From positions 186,001-250,000 of the forward strand of contig CAWFGB010000009.1 in the NCBI GenBank assembly GCA_963815285.1: DNA of 64,000 nucleotides, in the 5' to 3' direction. The stretch is from JACCSI01 sp963815285. GTDB taxonomy: Bacteria > Acidobacteriota > Vicinamibacteria > Vicinamibacterales > UBA2999. Below, in pieces: positions 24,362 to 33,099 of this stretch. Position 1 is the stretch's first letter; each line of letters starts with the position of its first letter. A program made the position numbers and the translations under genes. The notes beneath the pieces are model-generated. The model saw only the letters and a list, made by a program, of their open reading frames with translations. It was not told the origin of the DNA and searched no databases.

Positions 24362-25744
24362 TCATCTAATGCCAGCCAGCCTCTGACCACGCTTTTCGGC
24401 TCCACCGTCCGGATTCGTCTCCGGACCCTCGGCGGCGGGAGCCCGGTCGGTGCGGCGACGCCCTCCGCTGGGCACCCGTCGCCGGTCGGTTCGTTCAGTG
24501 CTGCGGCGATCGGGAAACGGCAGGGCGGGGGTCCGTGGCGCCTGCGGCTCAGGAGCGTGATTGATGGCGCCGATCGGCTTGCCCTCGTGATCCCCGAGCA
24601 CGACTCGAACGCAGGACCGCCCTTCGCGCTTCGCGCGATAGAGAGCAAGATCGGCGCGCGCGACCAGGTTGTTGGCCGCTGTTTCCCGCGGGCGCGAGAT
24701 GGTCAACCCGATGCTGGCGGTCGTGGTCACGGGCCCCGAGGGCATCGGGACATTGGCACTGGCAATGTTGTGCAGCAGGTGCCCCGCGACGACCTGCGCG
24801 CGGGCCAGGTCTGTATCGGGCAGGACGATTAGGAATTCCTCGCCTCCCCAGCGACAGCGGATGTCGCTGGCACGCAAGGTGGCGCGCATGGTGCGACCGA
24901 TGGCCGTCAACAACGCGTCTCCGATTGCGTGTCCGTAGCGATCGTTGACCGACTTGAAGTGGTCGAGATCGACCATCAACACCGCCATCGACGTGCCGGT
25001 CCGCTGCGCACGTTTGACCTCGGAATTGAGGCGGTTGAGTCCCTCGCGCCGACTGGCCGCCCCGGTCAGCAGATCGACGAGGCCGGCTTCACGGAAGGTC
25101 TCGATCGCGCCGACGGTGCTGACCGCGCGCGCCAGCAGGGGCGTGATCCGCTGGATCGCCTGCTGGCGATCTGCCCCCAGCCCTCCTGAACTCTCCACTC
25201 CCAGCAGACCCACCGATTTGTCCTGCACCCGCAACGGGAAGGTGGTCCACTCCTGTACTTCGGAGGTCAGTTGCGCGTCGAAGGTGGTCCCGGGCGGTTC
25301 AGTCCCTTCGGGCCAATTACGCTTCTGAAGTTCGCTCACGATCCACACTCTGCGCCCGCCGATGAGAGGTGGGAACTTGGCCTGGACAGTCAGATGAAGC
25401 GCATCGCTGGTCGTCGCCGCCATGACTTGCTCAACAAACGCCAAGAACGCGTCGTCATTGAAAAAACTGCTGGGGGTAACAGGTGATGCCTGCGCGGGCG
25501 GCGTTTGGGGCGCGCTGTCACTGGCAGCAACGGGCTCTTCGCGTGAAACAATAGGGAGGCGGGCGGCTCCGAGGGCGAGCATCGCAAGCATGACGAAGCC
25601 GCCGATCACTAAACCGGCAATGACGATCAAAGCGCTGGCCCAGGGTGCATCTAATAACGCGGCGCCATTTATGATGACGAGCGCCGAGGAAGTCAGGGCA
25701 ACGATGATGGCGGCGATGAGTAGCGTTTTAGCGTAGACACCCAT
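24362..25744 (-). CDS. membrane diguanylate cyclase with GAF-like domain (GGEEF)
   Basis: A 460-residue protein with two membrane helices (about 7-28 and 37-60), a GAF-like sensory region (about 95-215) and a GGDEF domain with the active-site signature GGEEF at 300-304. An RxxD inhibitory site (RASD, 291-294) lies five residues before it, so product feedback is likely. It makes cyclic di-GMP, which often controls exopolysaccharide production, the theme of the adjacent locus. The last 70 residues are unstructured and Arg/Pro-rich with DRRxxxRxDRR-like clusters. No Shine-Dalgarno is obvious at the ATG. Confidence 0.9.
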   Translation of the reverse strand: MGVYAKTLLIAAIIVALTSSALVIINGAALLDAPWASALIVIAGLVIGGFVMLAMLALGAARLPIVSREEPVAASDSAPQTPPAQASPVTPSSFFNDDAFLAFVEQVMAATTSDALHLTVQAKFPPLIGGRRVWIVSELQKRNWPEGTEPPGTTFDAQLTSEVQEWTTFPLRVQDKSVGLLGVESSGGLGADRQQAIQRITPLLARAVSTVGAIETFREAGLVDLLTGAASRREGLNRLNSEVKRAQRTGTSMAVLMVDLDHFKSVNDRYGHAIGDALLTAIGRTMRATLRASDIRCRWGGEEFLIVLPDTDLARAQVVAGHLLHNIASANVPMPSGPVTTTASIGLTISRPRETAANNLVARADLALYRAKREGRSCVRVVLGDHEGKPIGAINHAPEPQAPRTPALPFPDRRSTERTDRRRVPSGGRRRTDRAPAAEGPETNPDGGAEKRGQRLAGIR

Positions 25745-25900
25745 TGGGGAGGGCGTGAGTGGCTCCGCTCATCCATAAGCGGTTTGGTTGCCAACCGTTT
25801 CAGTAAACTTTGCACAGCAATTTGACGGGGGTTGGGGCGAAGTCGTAGGTTCGCCCGGCTTTTGTCGCTGGACGCTGGTCTTCCTGACGTCTCGCAGTGG

Positions 25901-25906
25901 TATAAC
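25901..25906 (+). promoter_or_regulatory. -10 box (TATAAC) of the matrixin-like protease gene
   Basis: TATAAC with a predicted transcription start near 25913 leaves a leader of about 14 nt to the ATG at 25927 and places the upstream in-frame start (25909) before the transcript. No clear -35 box is seen. Confidence 0.4.
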
Positions 25907-25926
25907 CCTTGCTCTTACTCGGCCGC

Positions 25927-27729
25927 ATGTCGAAATCGGGCACGAAACCGGGCGCCTGGTGGAACATCGACGCACGGTTGCACATCCTGACCGCGTCGCT
26001 CGTCATCGCCGCCCTGGTATCCGTTTTGATGCCCGGCCTTTCCCACGCCGCCAACGGGCCCAAATGGTCCGCGTCACAGCTCGCCGCCTTCGCCGACGTC
26101 ATCGTCACCGGCCGCGTCGTTGCCGTAACACCCGGGTGGGATTCCCAAGTCAACACCATTTATACGTACGTGACCGTTGACGTGACCGAGGTGCTTAAGA
26201 GCAACATTCCCGAGACGAGAATCACCATCAAGCAGTTGGGCGGCGTGGCTGGCGGCTTCGGATTGTCAATCACCGATCAGGCGACGTTCATAGTAGGCGA
26301 AGAGGTGTTGTTGTATCTCGAGGCGCGTCCACGAGACGGCACACTCTACACCACTGCGCTATGGCAGGGTAAGTGGGCGCTTCAATCTGTCATGCAAGGC
26401 AAGCGGATTGCGGTTCGCGAACCACCGCGCCAGCACAGTGGACTCGCCGAACGTCAGTGGCTGGACTCTGCCCGCCTGTCAGCCGCCGCCGGCAGCAAGC
26501 GCCGAGTGCAGGTGGACACCCGTCCCGCCGAGGCTCCCGCCGCGGGTGCTGCCACAGCGACCGCCGATCGAGCCAGCACTCAGTTCACGCTGCTTGGCCC
26601 GTTTCGATATCTCCATTCACCCTACGTTGATGCTCAGGCCGGAGGCCAACCGGGTTTGCCGGGCGGCGGCTTCAATGAGCTGCTCTCCGCCATCAGCCGC
26701 TGGAATGCCGCCGGGGCGGCTTTTCGCTACCTCCCGGGCCATGGCAACAGTGCGCCGCGCTGCTATACGCAGCGGCTCGATAACGGGCGAGTGACCGTTT
26801 CGTTCATGGATCCGTGTGGTGAGATGTCAAATACGGGTGGCACTCTCGCACTAGGCGGTTCCTACTACTCCCAGGGCGGCGGCACCTCGAACGGTCAGCA
26901 GTTCGCGCGCGCCCTCGAGGGCTTCGTCGTCAACAACGACAGTCCGACCGCACTGCAATATCTCAGCACGCCGGGCTGCTTCGAGGACATCCAGACGCAC
27001 GAACTGGGTCACGTGCTCGGCCTCAATCATTCGACTGACCCGACCGCGCTGATGTTCGGCACCATCGATCGTTCCGCGTGTGTGGACGGCGCCCGCGGTC
27101 TGCAGGCGGATGATGTCCAGGGCATCCTCTTCATTTACGGAAGCTCCGGATCTGCGCGGCCGCTTACGGCGCCGACGAACGTCACCGTCGCCAACGGGGC
27201 GACGGCGGCCACCGTCTCATGGTCGGGTCTGGCGGACGGAACCGATTCGCCAGTCACCTATCGCGTCGAGTTCCGCTCCGGACATCAGGACGGCGGCCCG
27301 CTGGTCGCGTCCTTTACCACTGCGGCAACAACGCTCACTGTGGGAGTTCCTGCCGGGTTCAGCGGGCCATTCAACGTGATCGTCACGGCCCTGAACGCGG
27401 CCGGCGTGGGCCCACCGAGTGCCCGCGTTGATTTCATGATTCCCCCAGCTCACGCCGCCTGTTCCGGCCCGCCCGCCCTGGTGACGGGCGTGAAGGGAAC
27501 GGTGAGCGGCCAGTACGCGCAGGTGCAATGGAACGCCGCGGTGGGTGCAACGAGTTACGAGCTTCAAGTGGGATCCGTGGCCGGCGGCGATGACCTGCTG
27601 CCTCTGGTCGACTTGGGCCCCGAGCCAGGTGCAGCCGCCTCAGTCCCGCCGGGCTTTGCTGCGTGGATCCGCGTGTATGCAGTGAATCCCTGCGGCCGCA
27701 GCCAGCCCGTGGACTTCTTCCTGCGGTGA
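25927..27729 (+). CDS. secreted matrixin-like zinc metalloprotease with fibronectin-III-like C-terminus
   Basis: A 600-residue exported protein. A signal segment ends near SHAANG (about residue 43). A beta-rich N-terminal domain follows (FADVIVTGRVVAVTPGWD, about 55-75, to 160), then a protease domain whose zinc site is HELGHVLGLNH at 358-368 (HExxHxxGxxH) followed by a Met-turn-like ALMFG. Two fibronectin-III-like domains (about 412-505 and 512-600) form the C-terminus. The Met-turn and the third ligand make metzincin/matrixin assignment firm; the target is unknown. The ATG at 25927 is preferred over 25909 because of a -10 box at 25901. No PEP-CTERM or other sorting tail is present. Confidence 0.82.
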   Translation: MSKSGTKPGAWWNIDARLHILTASLVIAALVSVLMPGLSHAANGPKWSASQLAAFADVIVTGRVVAVTPGWDSQVNTIYTYVTVDVTEVLKSNIPETRITIKQLGGVAGGFGLSITDQATFIVGEEVLLYLEARPRDGTLYTTALWQGKWALQSVMQGKRIAVREPPRQHSGLAERQWLDSARLSAAAGSKRRVQVDTRPAEAPAAGAATATADRASTQFTLLGPFRYLHSPYVDAQAGGQPGLPGGGFNELLSAISRWNAAGAAFRYLPGHGNSAPRCYTQRLDNGRVTVSFMDPCGEMSNTGGTLALGGSYYSQGGGTSNGQQFARALEGFVVNNDSPTALQYLSTPGCFEDIQTHELGHVLGLNHSTDPTALMFGTIDRSACVDGARGLQADDVQGILFIYGSSGSARPLTAPTNVTVANGATAATVSWSGLADGTDSPVTYRVEFRSGHQDGGPLVASFTTAATTLTVGVPAGFSGPFNVIVTALNAAGVGPPSARVDFMIPPAHAACSGPPALVTGVKGTVSGQYAQVQWNAAVGATSYELQVGSVAGGDDLLPLVDLGPEPGAAASVPPGFAAWIRVYAVNPCGRSQPVDFFLR

Positions 27730-28017
27730 CGGTCGATATCTGACGTAATTGCGGTCGATTCCGGCCTGTTGTAGCCGGAGTTGAGCCGCGTTCCGCCGGG
27801 TTACAAAATCGGCAGCAATCCCAGTACGCGTCCCCAAAGTCGCCTGTGAGGCAGACTCACTTTGCGACATTCCTGTAATTCGCCATCCCAGTCGTCGTCG
27901 TTTTGGTACGTTCTTCGCCTCCCGAGCGGCCGGTACAGATCTGCACAGTTTCCGATCGCGGGGTATTCAGTGCAACAGGCAAGAAAAGGGAAAGACGGAC
28001 CGGGACTGGTCGACGCC

Positions 28018-29094
28018 ATGAACCTTCCCCAGTTCAGGGAGGCGGCACCTCAGATAAAGGACGTCCGGGCGTCCAGCCGGGGGCTCGACGCATTTGACAC
28101 CGAGAGCGGCGAAATCTCGCGTCCCAAGCAGCGCTCAAAGTGGCTGAAGCCGCTGTTGCTCATCGCAGTCATCCTGACTCTGGGTGGTGGCCTCGGGGCG
28201 TACATGGCTTACATGGCGGCCGCGGCCCCACCAGCAATGGCGTCGTTGTCGATCCAGACGACGCCGCCGGGGGCGCAAGTCACGATCGATGGCCGCGATA
28301 TTGGTCAAACGCCGACGTCAACGACCCTGCCCGCCGGAACTTACGCGATGCTGCTGACCGCCGTCAGCGGTCAGCAGCGGCAAGTGGAGGTCACACTTCG
28401 ATCAGGGGAAACCCTGGTCCATCAGTTCGAGTGGGCAGAGCCGGCGAAGGCGGTGCTGCCGGTGACTGGAGCTTTGCACGTCCAGACCGAGCCGCCCGGC
28501 CAGACCGTGTTCGTGGATGACACGCGGCGCGGGCTGTCGCCCATGACCGTCAGCGACCTGTCGCCGGGCGAGCACTCGGTGTCCGTCACCGGCAGCGCCG
28601 GCACATTCCGTCGCGCGGTCACGATTGCGGCCGGCGAAACGCTGTCTCTGGTGGTTGCCCCGAACACGCCGGCGGTGAGCGCCGGCTGGCTTCGTATCTC
28701 GTCGCCCGTGCTGTTGCAATTGCACGTCGATGGCAACCTCGTTGGCAATACGGAAAGCGAGCGCGTGATGTTGCCGGCAGGTCAGCACGAGGTCAACATC
28801 AGCAACTCGGCGCTCGGCTTCTCGGTGACGCGGCGGGTGAACGTGTCGGCAGGCCGCACGACGGAGATGCAAATCGCGCCGCCGAACGGTCGTCTGAGCA
28901 TCAATGCGAACCCGTGGGCGGATGTGTGGCTAAACGGTGAACGGCTCGGACAAACACCGATCGCCAATCTTTCTCGGCCGATCGGAACGCACGACGTGAT
29001 CCTGCGTCATCCGGAGTTTGGCGAGCGCCGCGCGACCATCACCGTGTCGCTCAAAGAAACGGCCCGTCTCGGCATTGACATGCGACGGCCATGA
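28018..29094 (+). CDS. PEGA-domain membrane protein
   Basis: A 358-residue protein: about 40 cytoplasmic residues, one membrane helix (about 46-68), then four PEGA-type repeats in the periplasm. Their anchors are IQTTPPGAQVTIDG, VQTEPPGQTVFVDD, a degenerate third copy (LLQLHVDGNLVG) and INANPWADVWLNG, each ending in LPAG, LSPG or similar turns. PEGA repeats are surface or envelope modules with no known catalytic role. The start is not certain: the ATG at 28018 is the first ATG, but the frame stays open to 27862 with a GTG at 27970. That upstream part has poor codon bias. Its stop overlaps a possible start of the TonB_C gene. Confidence 0.78.
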   Translation: MNLPQFREAAPQIKDVRASSRGLDAFDTESGEISRPKQRSKWLKPLLLIAVILTLGGGLGAYMAYMAAAAPPAMASLSIQTTPPGAQVTIDGRDIGQTPTSTTLPAGTYAMLLTAVSGQQRQVEVTLRSGETLVHQFEWAEPAKAVLPVTGALHVQTEPPGQTVFVDDTRRGLSPMTVSDLSPGEHSVSVTGSAGTFRRAVTIAAGETLSLVVAPNTPAVSAGWLRISSPVLLQLHVDGNLVGNTESERVMLPAGQHEVNISNSALGFSVTRRVNVSAGRTTEMQIAPPNGRLSINANPWADVWLNGERLGQTPIANLSRPIGTHDVILRHPEFGERRATITVSLKETARLGIDMRRP

Positions 29095-29102
29095 GGGAGC
29101 AC

Positions 29103-29984
29103 ATGATATTCAGAACATCGACCCTGCTGCTCGCCCTCACCCTCGCGTGTACCACGCCGGCATTGGCGCAGGACGACCTGCAGCGTGCCAAGGACCTCTA
29201 CGCCGCAGCGGCCTACGAAGAAGCGCTTGCGGTTCTCAGGGCGGTGCCTGATGCCGAGCGCATCCCGCAGGTTGGCCAGTATCGGGTCTTCTGTTTAATT
29301 GCACTTGGCCAGGCAAAGGCGGCGGAGCAAGCAATCGAGGCGCTGCTCACCTCGGATCCCTGGTATCAGCCCGATCCGGCAGAGACGTCGCCGAGAATGC
29401 TCGAAGCGTTTGTCGCCGCCCGCGAGCGCGCCTTGCCGGCGATTACCAAGCAAATGTACGCCGACGCGAAAACCGCCCTGGAACGCAAGGATCGCGACAC
29501 TGCGGTCACAGGCTTCGAACGATTGCTGCGCGCGATTGACAGCGCCCCTGAGATGAAGGGAGAGCTGGCGGACCTGCGTGTGCTCGCCGACGGATTCCTC
29601 ACCCTGAGTCGAGCGCTTCCCGAACCGCCAGCAGCGTCGACTCCCGACCCAGGCGCTTCGTCCGCGCCGACGCCGGACCCCGCGGAGGGGGCGCCGATTG
29701 TCGCCTCCTCGACACGCCCGGTGGCCATAAGTCAGGAGATTCCACCATGGATCACGTATGACGACGCCTCCAGGCGGGTGGGCTTTTCCGGTACGTTGCG
29801 CGTTCGCGTCGGCGTAGACGGCAAGGTCCAGTCGGCGGAGATGGTTCAGGGGGTGCACCCGGCGTATGACAGAGTGCTCCTAAAGGCCGCGGAATCATGG
29901 CTGTATCAGCCGGCAACCCAAAACGGTGTGGCGGTGCCCGGTGAGGTTGTGATCCAGATTCAGCTGCGCCCGCCAGGCGGCTAG
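29103..29984 (+). CDS. TonB C-terminal-domain periplasmic protein
   Basis: A 293-residue protein with a signal peptide (IFRTSTLLLALTLACTTPALA, cleaved before QDD), a TPR-like helical region (about 25-175), a Pro/Ala/Ser linker (about 180-205) and a TonB_C domain at the end (FSGTLRVRVGVDGKVQSAEMVQG to VVIQIQLRPP). It lacks the membrane anchor of true TonB, so it is more likely a periplasmic adaptor than an energy transducer. The ATG at 29103 has GAGGGAG just upstream; an ATG at 29091 overlapping the PEGA stop is the alternative. It is co-transcribed with the PEGA gene. Confidence 0.78.
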   Translation: MIFRTSTLLLALTLACTTPALAQDDLQRAKDLYAAAAYEEALAVLRAVPDAERIPQVGQYRVFCLIALGQAKAAEQAIEALLTSDPWYQPDPAETSPRMLEAFVAARERALPAITKQMYADAKTALERKDRDTAVTGFERLLRAIDSAPEMKGELADLRVLADGFLTLSRALPEPPAASTPDPGASSAPTPDPAEGAPIVASSTRPVAISQEIPPWITYDDASRRVGFSGTLRVRVGVDGKVQSAEMVQGVHPAYDRVLLKAAESWLYQPATQNGVAVPGEVVIQIQLRPPGG

Positions 29985-30069
29985 GGCGGGCCGGGTTCCC
30001 GCGCCCTAATGATCCGGAGTCTGGTGCCGAAATTTCATATAAGCACGTAGCTGACCGGAGTAAGTGCAC

Positions 30070-30315
30070 ATGGCCCAGGACCCCATTCTCCTCATTGTCC
30101 GACGCGGCGCGTTACGGCGCTTCGAAACCCTTCAGCGCAAGACCTCACATCTCGACGTCAAGGTGATCTGGGATCGGCGCCAGCGGAACCGGCGCCAGGG
30201 CGCGCGCGCCACTCAGGACGATCGGCGGTCGTCCGATCGACGCTCCAACAACCCGTCATCGTGGCAATTGGCGGACTTCACGGTTTCGGTTCCGCCGGCG
30301 TCGAAGACGGAATAA
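30070..30315 (+). CDS. small basic hypothetical protein
   Basis: An 81-residue protein, MAQDPILLIVRRGALRRFETL at its start, then a strongly basic middle with DRRQRNRRQ and DRRSSDRRS clusters, and a hydrophobic end (ADFTVSVP). GGAG lies 9-10 nt before the ATG, and a CATATAAG sequence (about 30036-30043) is a possible -10. The DRRxxDRR pattern resembles the tail of the diguanylate cyclase at 24.4 kb (DRRSTERTDRR). No function can be assigned. Confidence 0.5.
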   Translation: MAQDPILLIVRRGALRRFETLQRKTSHLDVKVIWDRRQRNRRQGARATQDDRRSSDRRSNNPSSWQLADFTVSVPPASKTE

Positions 30316-30336
30316 CACTGGCCGCTGTTAGCTCAC

Positions 30337-30678
30337 TCACCTCGCTGTCAAGGACGGCAGCGCCTGTCGCAGGTACGACGCAATGGTCGCGGCCGCCGCG
30401 ACGAATATCACCATCCGGATCACCGCGCCCTTCATCCCGAAGGTGCGCTGCGTCACCATCTGAATCGGCTGCCACGCTAGGAAAAACAGCAAGTACGACC
30501 CGGCAATGGCCATCGGGCCTCCCACGCGCTGAATGAGCAGGTAGGGCATCAGCGTCAAGATGAAGATGCCGCCTAGCCAGACTGCGAGAGTGATCCAGTA
30601 AAACTCTCCGGCTGTGACCAAGACGACGCCGCGCGCGGCCGGCGGGCTCGTGCTGGCAGGATTCGGTGTGTCAGGCAT
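30337..30678 (-). CDS. small membrane protein, unknown function
   Basis: A 113-residue protein with three predicted membrane helices (about 22-48, 54-72 and 82-102) and a Pro/Ser/Thr-rich N-terminus. It is not recognised as a member of a named family. It lies divergent from the ZIP transporter gene (53-nt gap), with no visible Shine-Dalgarno. Confidence 0.55.
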   Translation of the reverse strand: MPDTPNPASTSPPAARGVVLVTAGEFYWITLAVWLGGIFILTLMPYLLIQRVGGPMAIAGSYLLFFLAWQPIQMVTQRTFGMKGAVIRMVIFVAAAATIASYLRQALPSLTAR

Positions 30679-30717
30679 GAGTCTCTGGCGGGCTTTCGAT
30701 CCCGCTGAATCACAGTG

Positions 30718-30723
30718 TATCGT
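30718..30723 (+). promoter_or_regulatory. possible -10 box of a leaderless ZIP transporter mRNA
   Basis: TATCGT (fits TANNNT) ends 8 nt before the ATG at 30732, with no Shine-Dalgarno between. Confidence 0.35.
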
Positions 30724-30731
30724 GGCGAGTC

Positions 30732-31508
30732 ATGCCCGGCTGGTTTACGGCTTTTGACCCCATCACGCAAGCGCTGTTGGCCACGCTCGGCACGTACCTG
30801 CTGACCGCCCTCGGCACGACCCCGGTATTATTTTTTCGCACGGCGCCCCGGCGGCTGATGGACGCGCTCATGGGCGGTGCTGCGGGCGTCATGGTGGCGG
30901 CCTCGTGCTGGTCGCTGCTGCAACCAGCCATCGAGATGGGAGGGACCTTCCCCGCCGTCATCGGCCTCGCCGTCGGCGGCCTCTTCATCTTCACGCTCGA
31001 TCAGCTCCTGCCGCACTTGCATCCGGAATTTCCAGACGAAGCCACGCAGGAAGGGCCGAGGTCAGGCTACCGGCGCGCGGTGCTGTTGATGGTGGCTATC
31101 ACGATTCACAATTTCCCCGAGGGGCTCGCGGTGGGTGTGGCCTTCGGCGCGGGCAACACCGGCGCGGCGTTGGCACTGGCCATCGGCATCGGACTGCAGA
31201 ATATTCCGGAGGGGCTCGCCATTGCACTGCCGCTTCGTCGCGAAGGCATGAGCCGTCTGCGTGCCTTCTGGTATGGACAGCTGTCAGCAACCGTTGAGCC
31301 CGTCGCCGGCGTCATCGGGTGCGCCCTTGTCCTCCTCGTCACGCCGATCTTGCCCTACTCCATGGCGTTCGCTGCCGGCGCCATGCTCTACGTCGTGGTC
31401 GAAGAGCTCCTGCCGGAGACGACACGCCAGGGCAACACGGATGTCGCGACACTCGGTTTCCTGAGCGGCTTCCTCATCATGATGGCGTTAGATACATCCC
31501 TCGGCTAA
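30732..31508 (+). CDS. ZIP-family divalent metal transporter
   Basis: A 258-residue inner-membrane protein with about eight helices. The metal-site motifs of the ZIP family are present: HNFPEG in helix 4 (about residues 123-128) and QNIPEG in helix 5 (about 156-161). A His-containing loop (LLPHLHPEFPDE, about 93-104) sits in the cytoplasmic loop region. It most resembles the ZupT/ZIP11 group. Zinc uptake is the usual role; iron or manganese is possible. Confidence 0.88.
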   Translation: MPGWFTAFDPITQALLATLGTYLLTALGTTPVLFFRTAPRRLMDALMGGAAGVMVAASCWSLLQPAIEMGGTFPAVIGLAVGGLFIFTLDQLLPHLHPEFPDEATQEGPRSGYRRAVLLMVAITIHNFPEGLAVGVAFGAGNTGAALALAIGIGLQNIPEGLAIALPLRREGMSRLRAFWYGQLSATVEPVAGVIGCALVLLVTPILPYSMAFAAGAMLYVVVEELLPETTRQGNTDVATLGFLSGFLIMMALDTSLG

Positions 31509-31612
31509 CCGCGAGCCGCTCGCGCGAAGTCGAGTCCTCAGACCACAGTAGCTGATACCCCGAGAGTCGGGCGACGACCACCAGCCCGAGCATTCCGCAA
31601 AGATCCCCGCAC

Positions 31613-31618
31613 TATACT
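31613..31618 (+). promoter_or_regulatory. -10 box of leaderless ruvX mRNA
   Basis: TATACT, a near-perfect -10 hexamer, ends 6 nt before the GTG start of ruvX at 31625. Transcription should start at or within a nucleotide of the start codon. No Shine-Dalgarno is present. Confidence 0.6.
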
Positions 31619-31624
31619 GGGCAC

Positions 31625-32056
31625 GTGCGGGTGCTTGGCATCGATTACGGCGCGCGCCGCATCGGCCTTGCGCTAAGCGACGCCACCGGCACGCTCGCCT
31701 CGCCATGGCGGCTCATCGAACGTCCCTCGTCTGAAATTGAAACCATGACGATCATCGAGCGGCAGATCGCGCAACTGATCGACGACGACGATGGACTTCA
31801 AGCGGTGGTGGTGGGGTGGCCTCGGCGGCTCGACGGCTCTGCCACCCACCTCACGCCGATCGTGGAAGCGTTCGCCCGCGCGCTCGAACAGCGCGTGCCG
31901 GTTCCCGTGATTCTGCAGGACGAGCGGCTCTCCAGCCACGAAGCTGAATCGCGCCTGGCCGTGCGCGAACGTGATTGGCGGCGCCGTAAGGCCAAGCTCG
32001 ACGCGGCGTCCGCGGCTATCGTCCTGCAGGACTACCTGGATCATCGACGGTCGTGA
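31625..32056 (+). CDS. ruvX: RuvX/YqgF-type putative pre-16S rRNA nuclease
   Basis: A 143-residue RNase-H-fold protein with GIDYGARRIGLALSD at residues 5-19 (first catalytic Asp), VVVGWPRRLDGS near 60-71, QDERLSSHEAE near 99-109 and DAASAAIVLQDYL at the end. This matches YqgF, a nuclease for pre-16S rRNA 5' maturation. The GTG start is supported by the -10 box 6 nt upstream. It overlaps mltG (GTGA), a pairing common in bacteria. Confidence 0.9.
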   Translation: MRVLGIDYGARRIGLALSDATGTLASPWRLIERPSSEIETMTIIERQIAQLIDDDDGLQAVVVGWPRRLDGSATHLTPIVEAFARALEQRVPVPVILQDERLSSHEAESRLAVRERDWRRRKAKLDAASAAIVLQDYLDHRRS

Positions 32057-33099
32057 TGCGCCTACTGAAATACGCTCTCATCCTCATCCTGGTGGTGGCG
32101 GTCGTCGGTGGCGTAGCGGTCTACTTCGGCGCCAATCGCTTGTACGAACCCTATAGGGGGTACGACACGCCGGACGTGTTCGTGGAAGTCCCGGCCGGGG
32201 CGGGTCCGTCCACCATTGGACAGCGGCTCGTGGCCGTCGGCGTCGTCCGCGACGAGATGACTTTTCGAGGCGCCGTGTGGATGAGCGGTCGCGCCCGAGA
32301 GCTGAAGGCCGGCGAGTACCAGTTTGCCGAGCCGATGACGCCGATGGAGGTCATCGACAAGCTTACGCGCGGCGACGTCCATCGCCGGCGCATCACCTTC
32401 CGTGAGGGGTTGACCATCCCCGAGATGGCCGCCGTTTACGAGCAGAGCGGCTTCGGCAGCGTGGCCGAATTCACCAAGGCCGCGTCCGATCCCGCACTGA
32501 TCCACGACCTCGATCCGGCCGCGCGGAATCTGGAGGGGTATCTTTTTCCCGAAACCTACTCGCTTCCGCGCGAAACGCCGGCCTCGGTGCTCGTCGGGCA
32601 GATGGTCGGGCTGTTTCACAAAGCGTTCACGCCGGCAGTCCGCGATGGCATCAAGGCGCAGGGGCTCACTGTCCGCGAAGCGGTGACGGTCGCGTCGCTC
32701 GTCGAGAAGGAGACGGCGGTGCCGGACGAGCGTCCGATCGTGGCAGCGGTGTACCTGAATCGCAAGCGCCTCGGGATGCCGATGCAGGCCGATCCCACCG
32801 TGATATACGCGCTGCAGCTGGCCGGCCGCTACGACGGAAACATCCGGCGCGAGGATCTGCAGTTCGACTCGCCCTACAACACATACCGCTACCCCGGATT
32901 ACCGCCAGGCCCCATCGCGTCGCCCGGCCGTGCCGCGATCGAGGCGGTTGCCAACCCCGCAGACGCGGAGTACCTCTTTTTCGTGAGCCGCAACGACGGG
33001 TCACACGTCTTCGCGCGCACGCTCGATGAACACAACCGAAACGTGCGCGAATGGCAGGTTGAGTTCTTCCGGCGCCAGCGTCAGGGCCAGAAGCAGTGA
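32053..33099 (+). CDS. mltG: endolytic transglycosylase MltG
   Basis: A 348-residue inner-membrane enzyme that cuts nascent peptidoglycan and sets glycan-strand length. One N-terminal helix (about 5-27), a LysM-like region (PDVFVEVPAGAGPSTIGQRLVAVGVV), and the catalytic YceG domain with NLEGYLFPETY, the active-site Glu in ASLVEKETAVPDER, and QADPTVIYAL and PYNTYRYPGLPPGPI. The GTG start overlaps the ruvX stop; an ATG directly follows as the second codon. Its stop abuts the stop of the convergent nadK gene (TGATCA). Confidence 0.95.
   Translation: MMRLLKYALILILVVAVVGGVAVYFGANRLYEPYRGYDTPDVFVEVPAGAGPSTIGQRLVAVGVVRDEMTFRGAVWMSGRARELKAGEYQFAEPMTPMEVIDKLTRGDVHRRRITFREGLTIPEMAAVYEQSGFGSVAEFTKAASDPALIHDLDPAARNLEGYLFPETYSLPRETPASVLVGQMVGLFHKAFTPAVRDGIKAQGLTVREAVTVASLVEKETAVPDERPIVAAVYLNRKRLGMPMQADPTVIYALQLAGRYDGNIRREDLQFDSPYNTYRYPGLPPGPIASPGRAAIEAVANPADAEYLFFVSRNDGSHVFARTLDEHNRNVREWQVEFFRRQRQGQKQ

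Noticed and set aside
27765..27785. rho-independent terminator after the protease gene
   Set aside because: The TCCGGC/GCCGGA stem has only 6 bp and no following T-run.
27801..28019. 72-codon minus-strand frame between protease and PEGA genes
   Set aside because: No family match, no promoter or Shine-Dalgarno; overlaps the likely control region of the PEGA gene.
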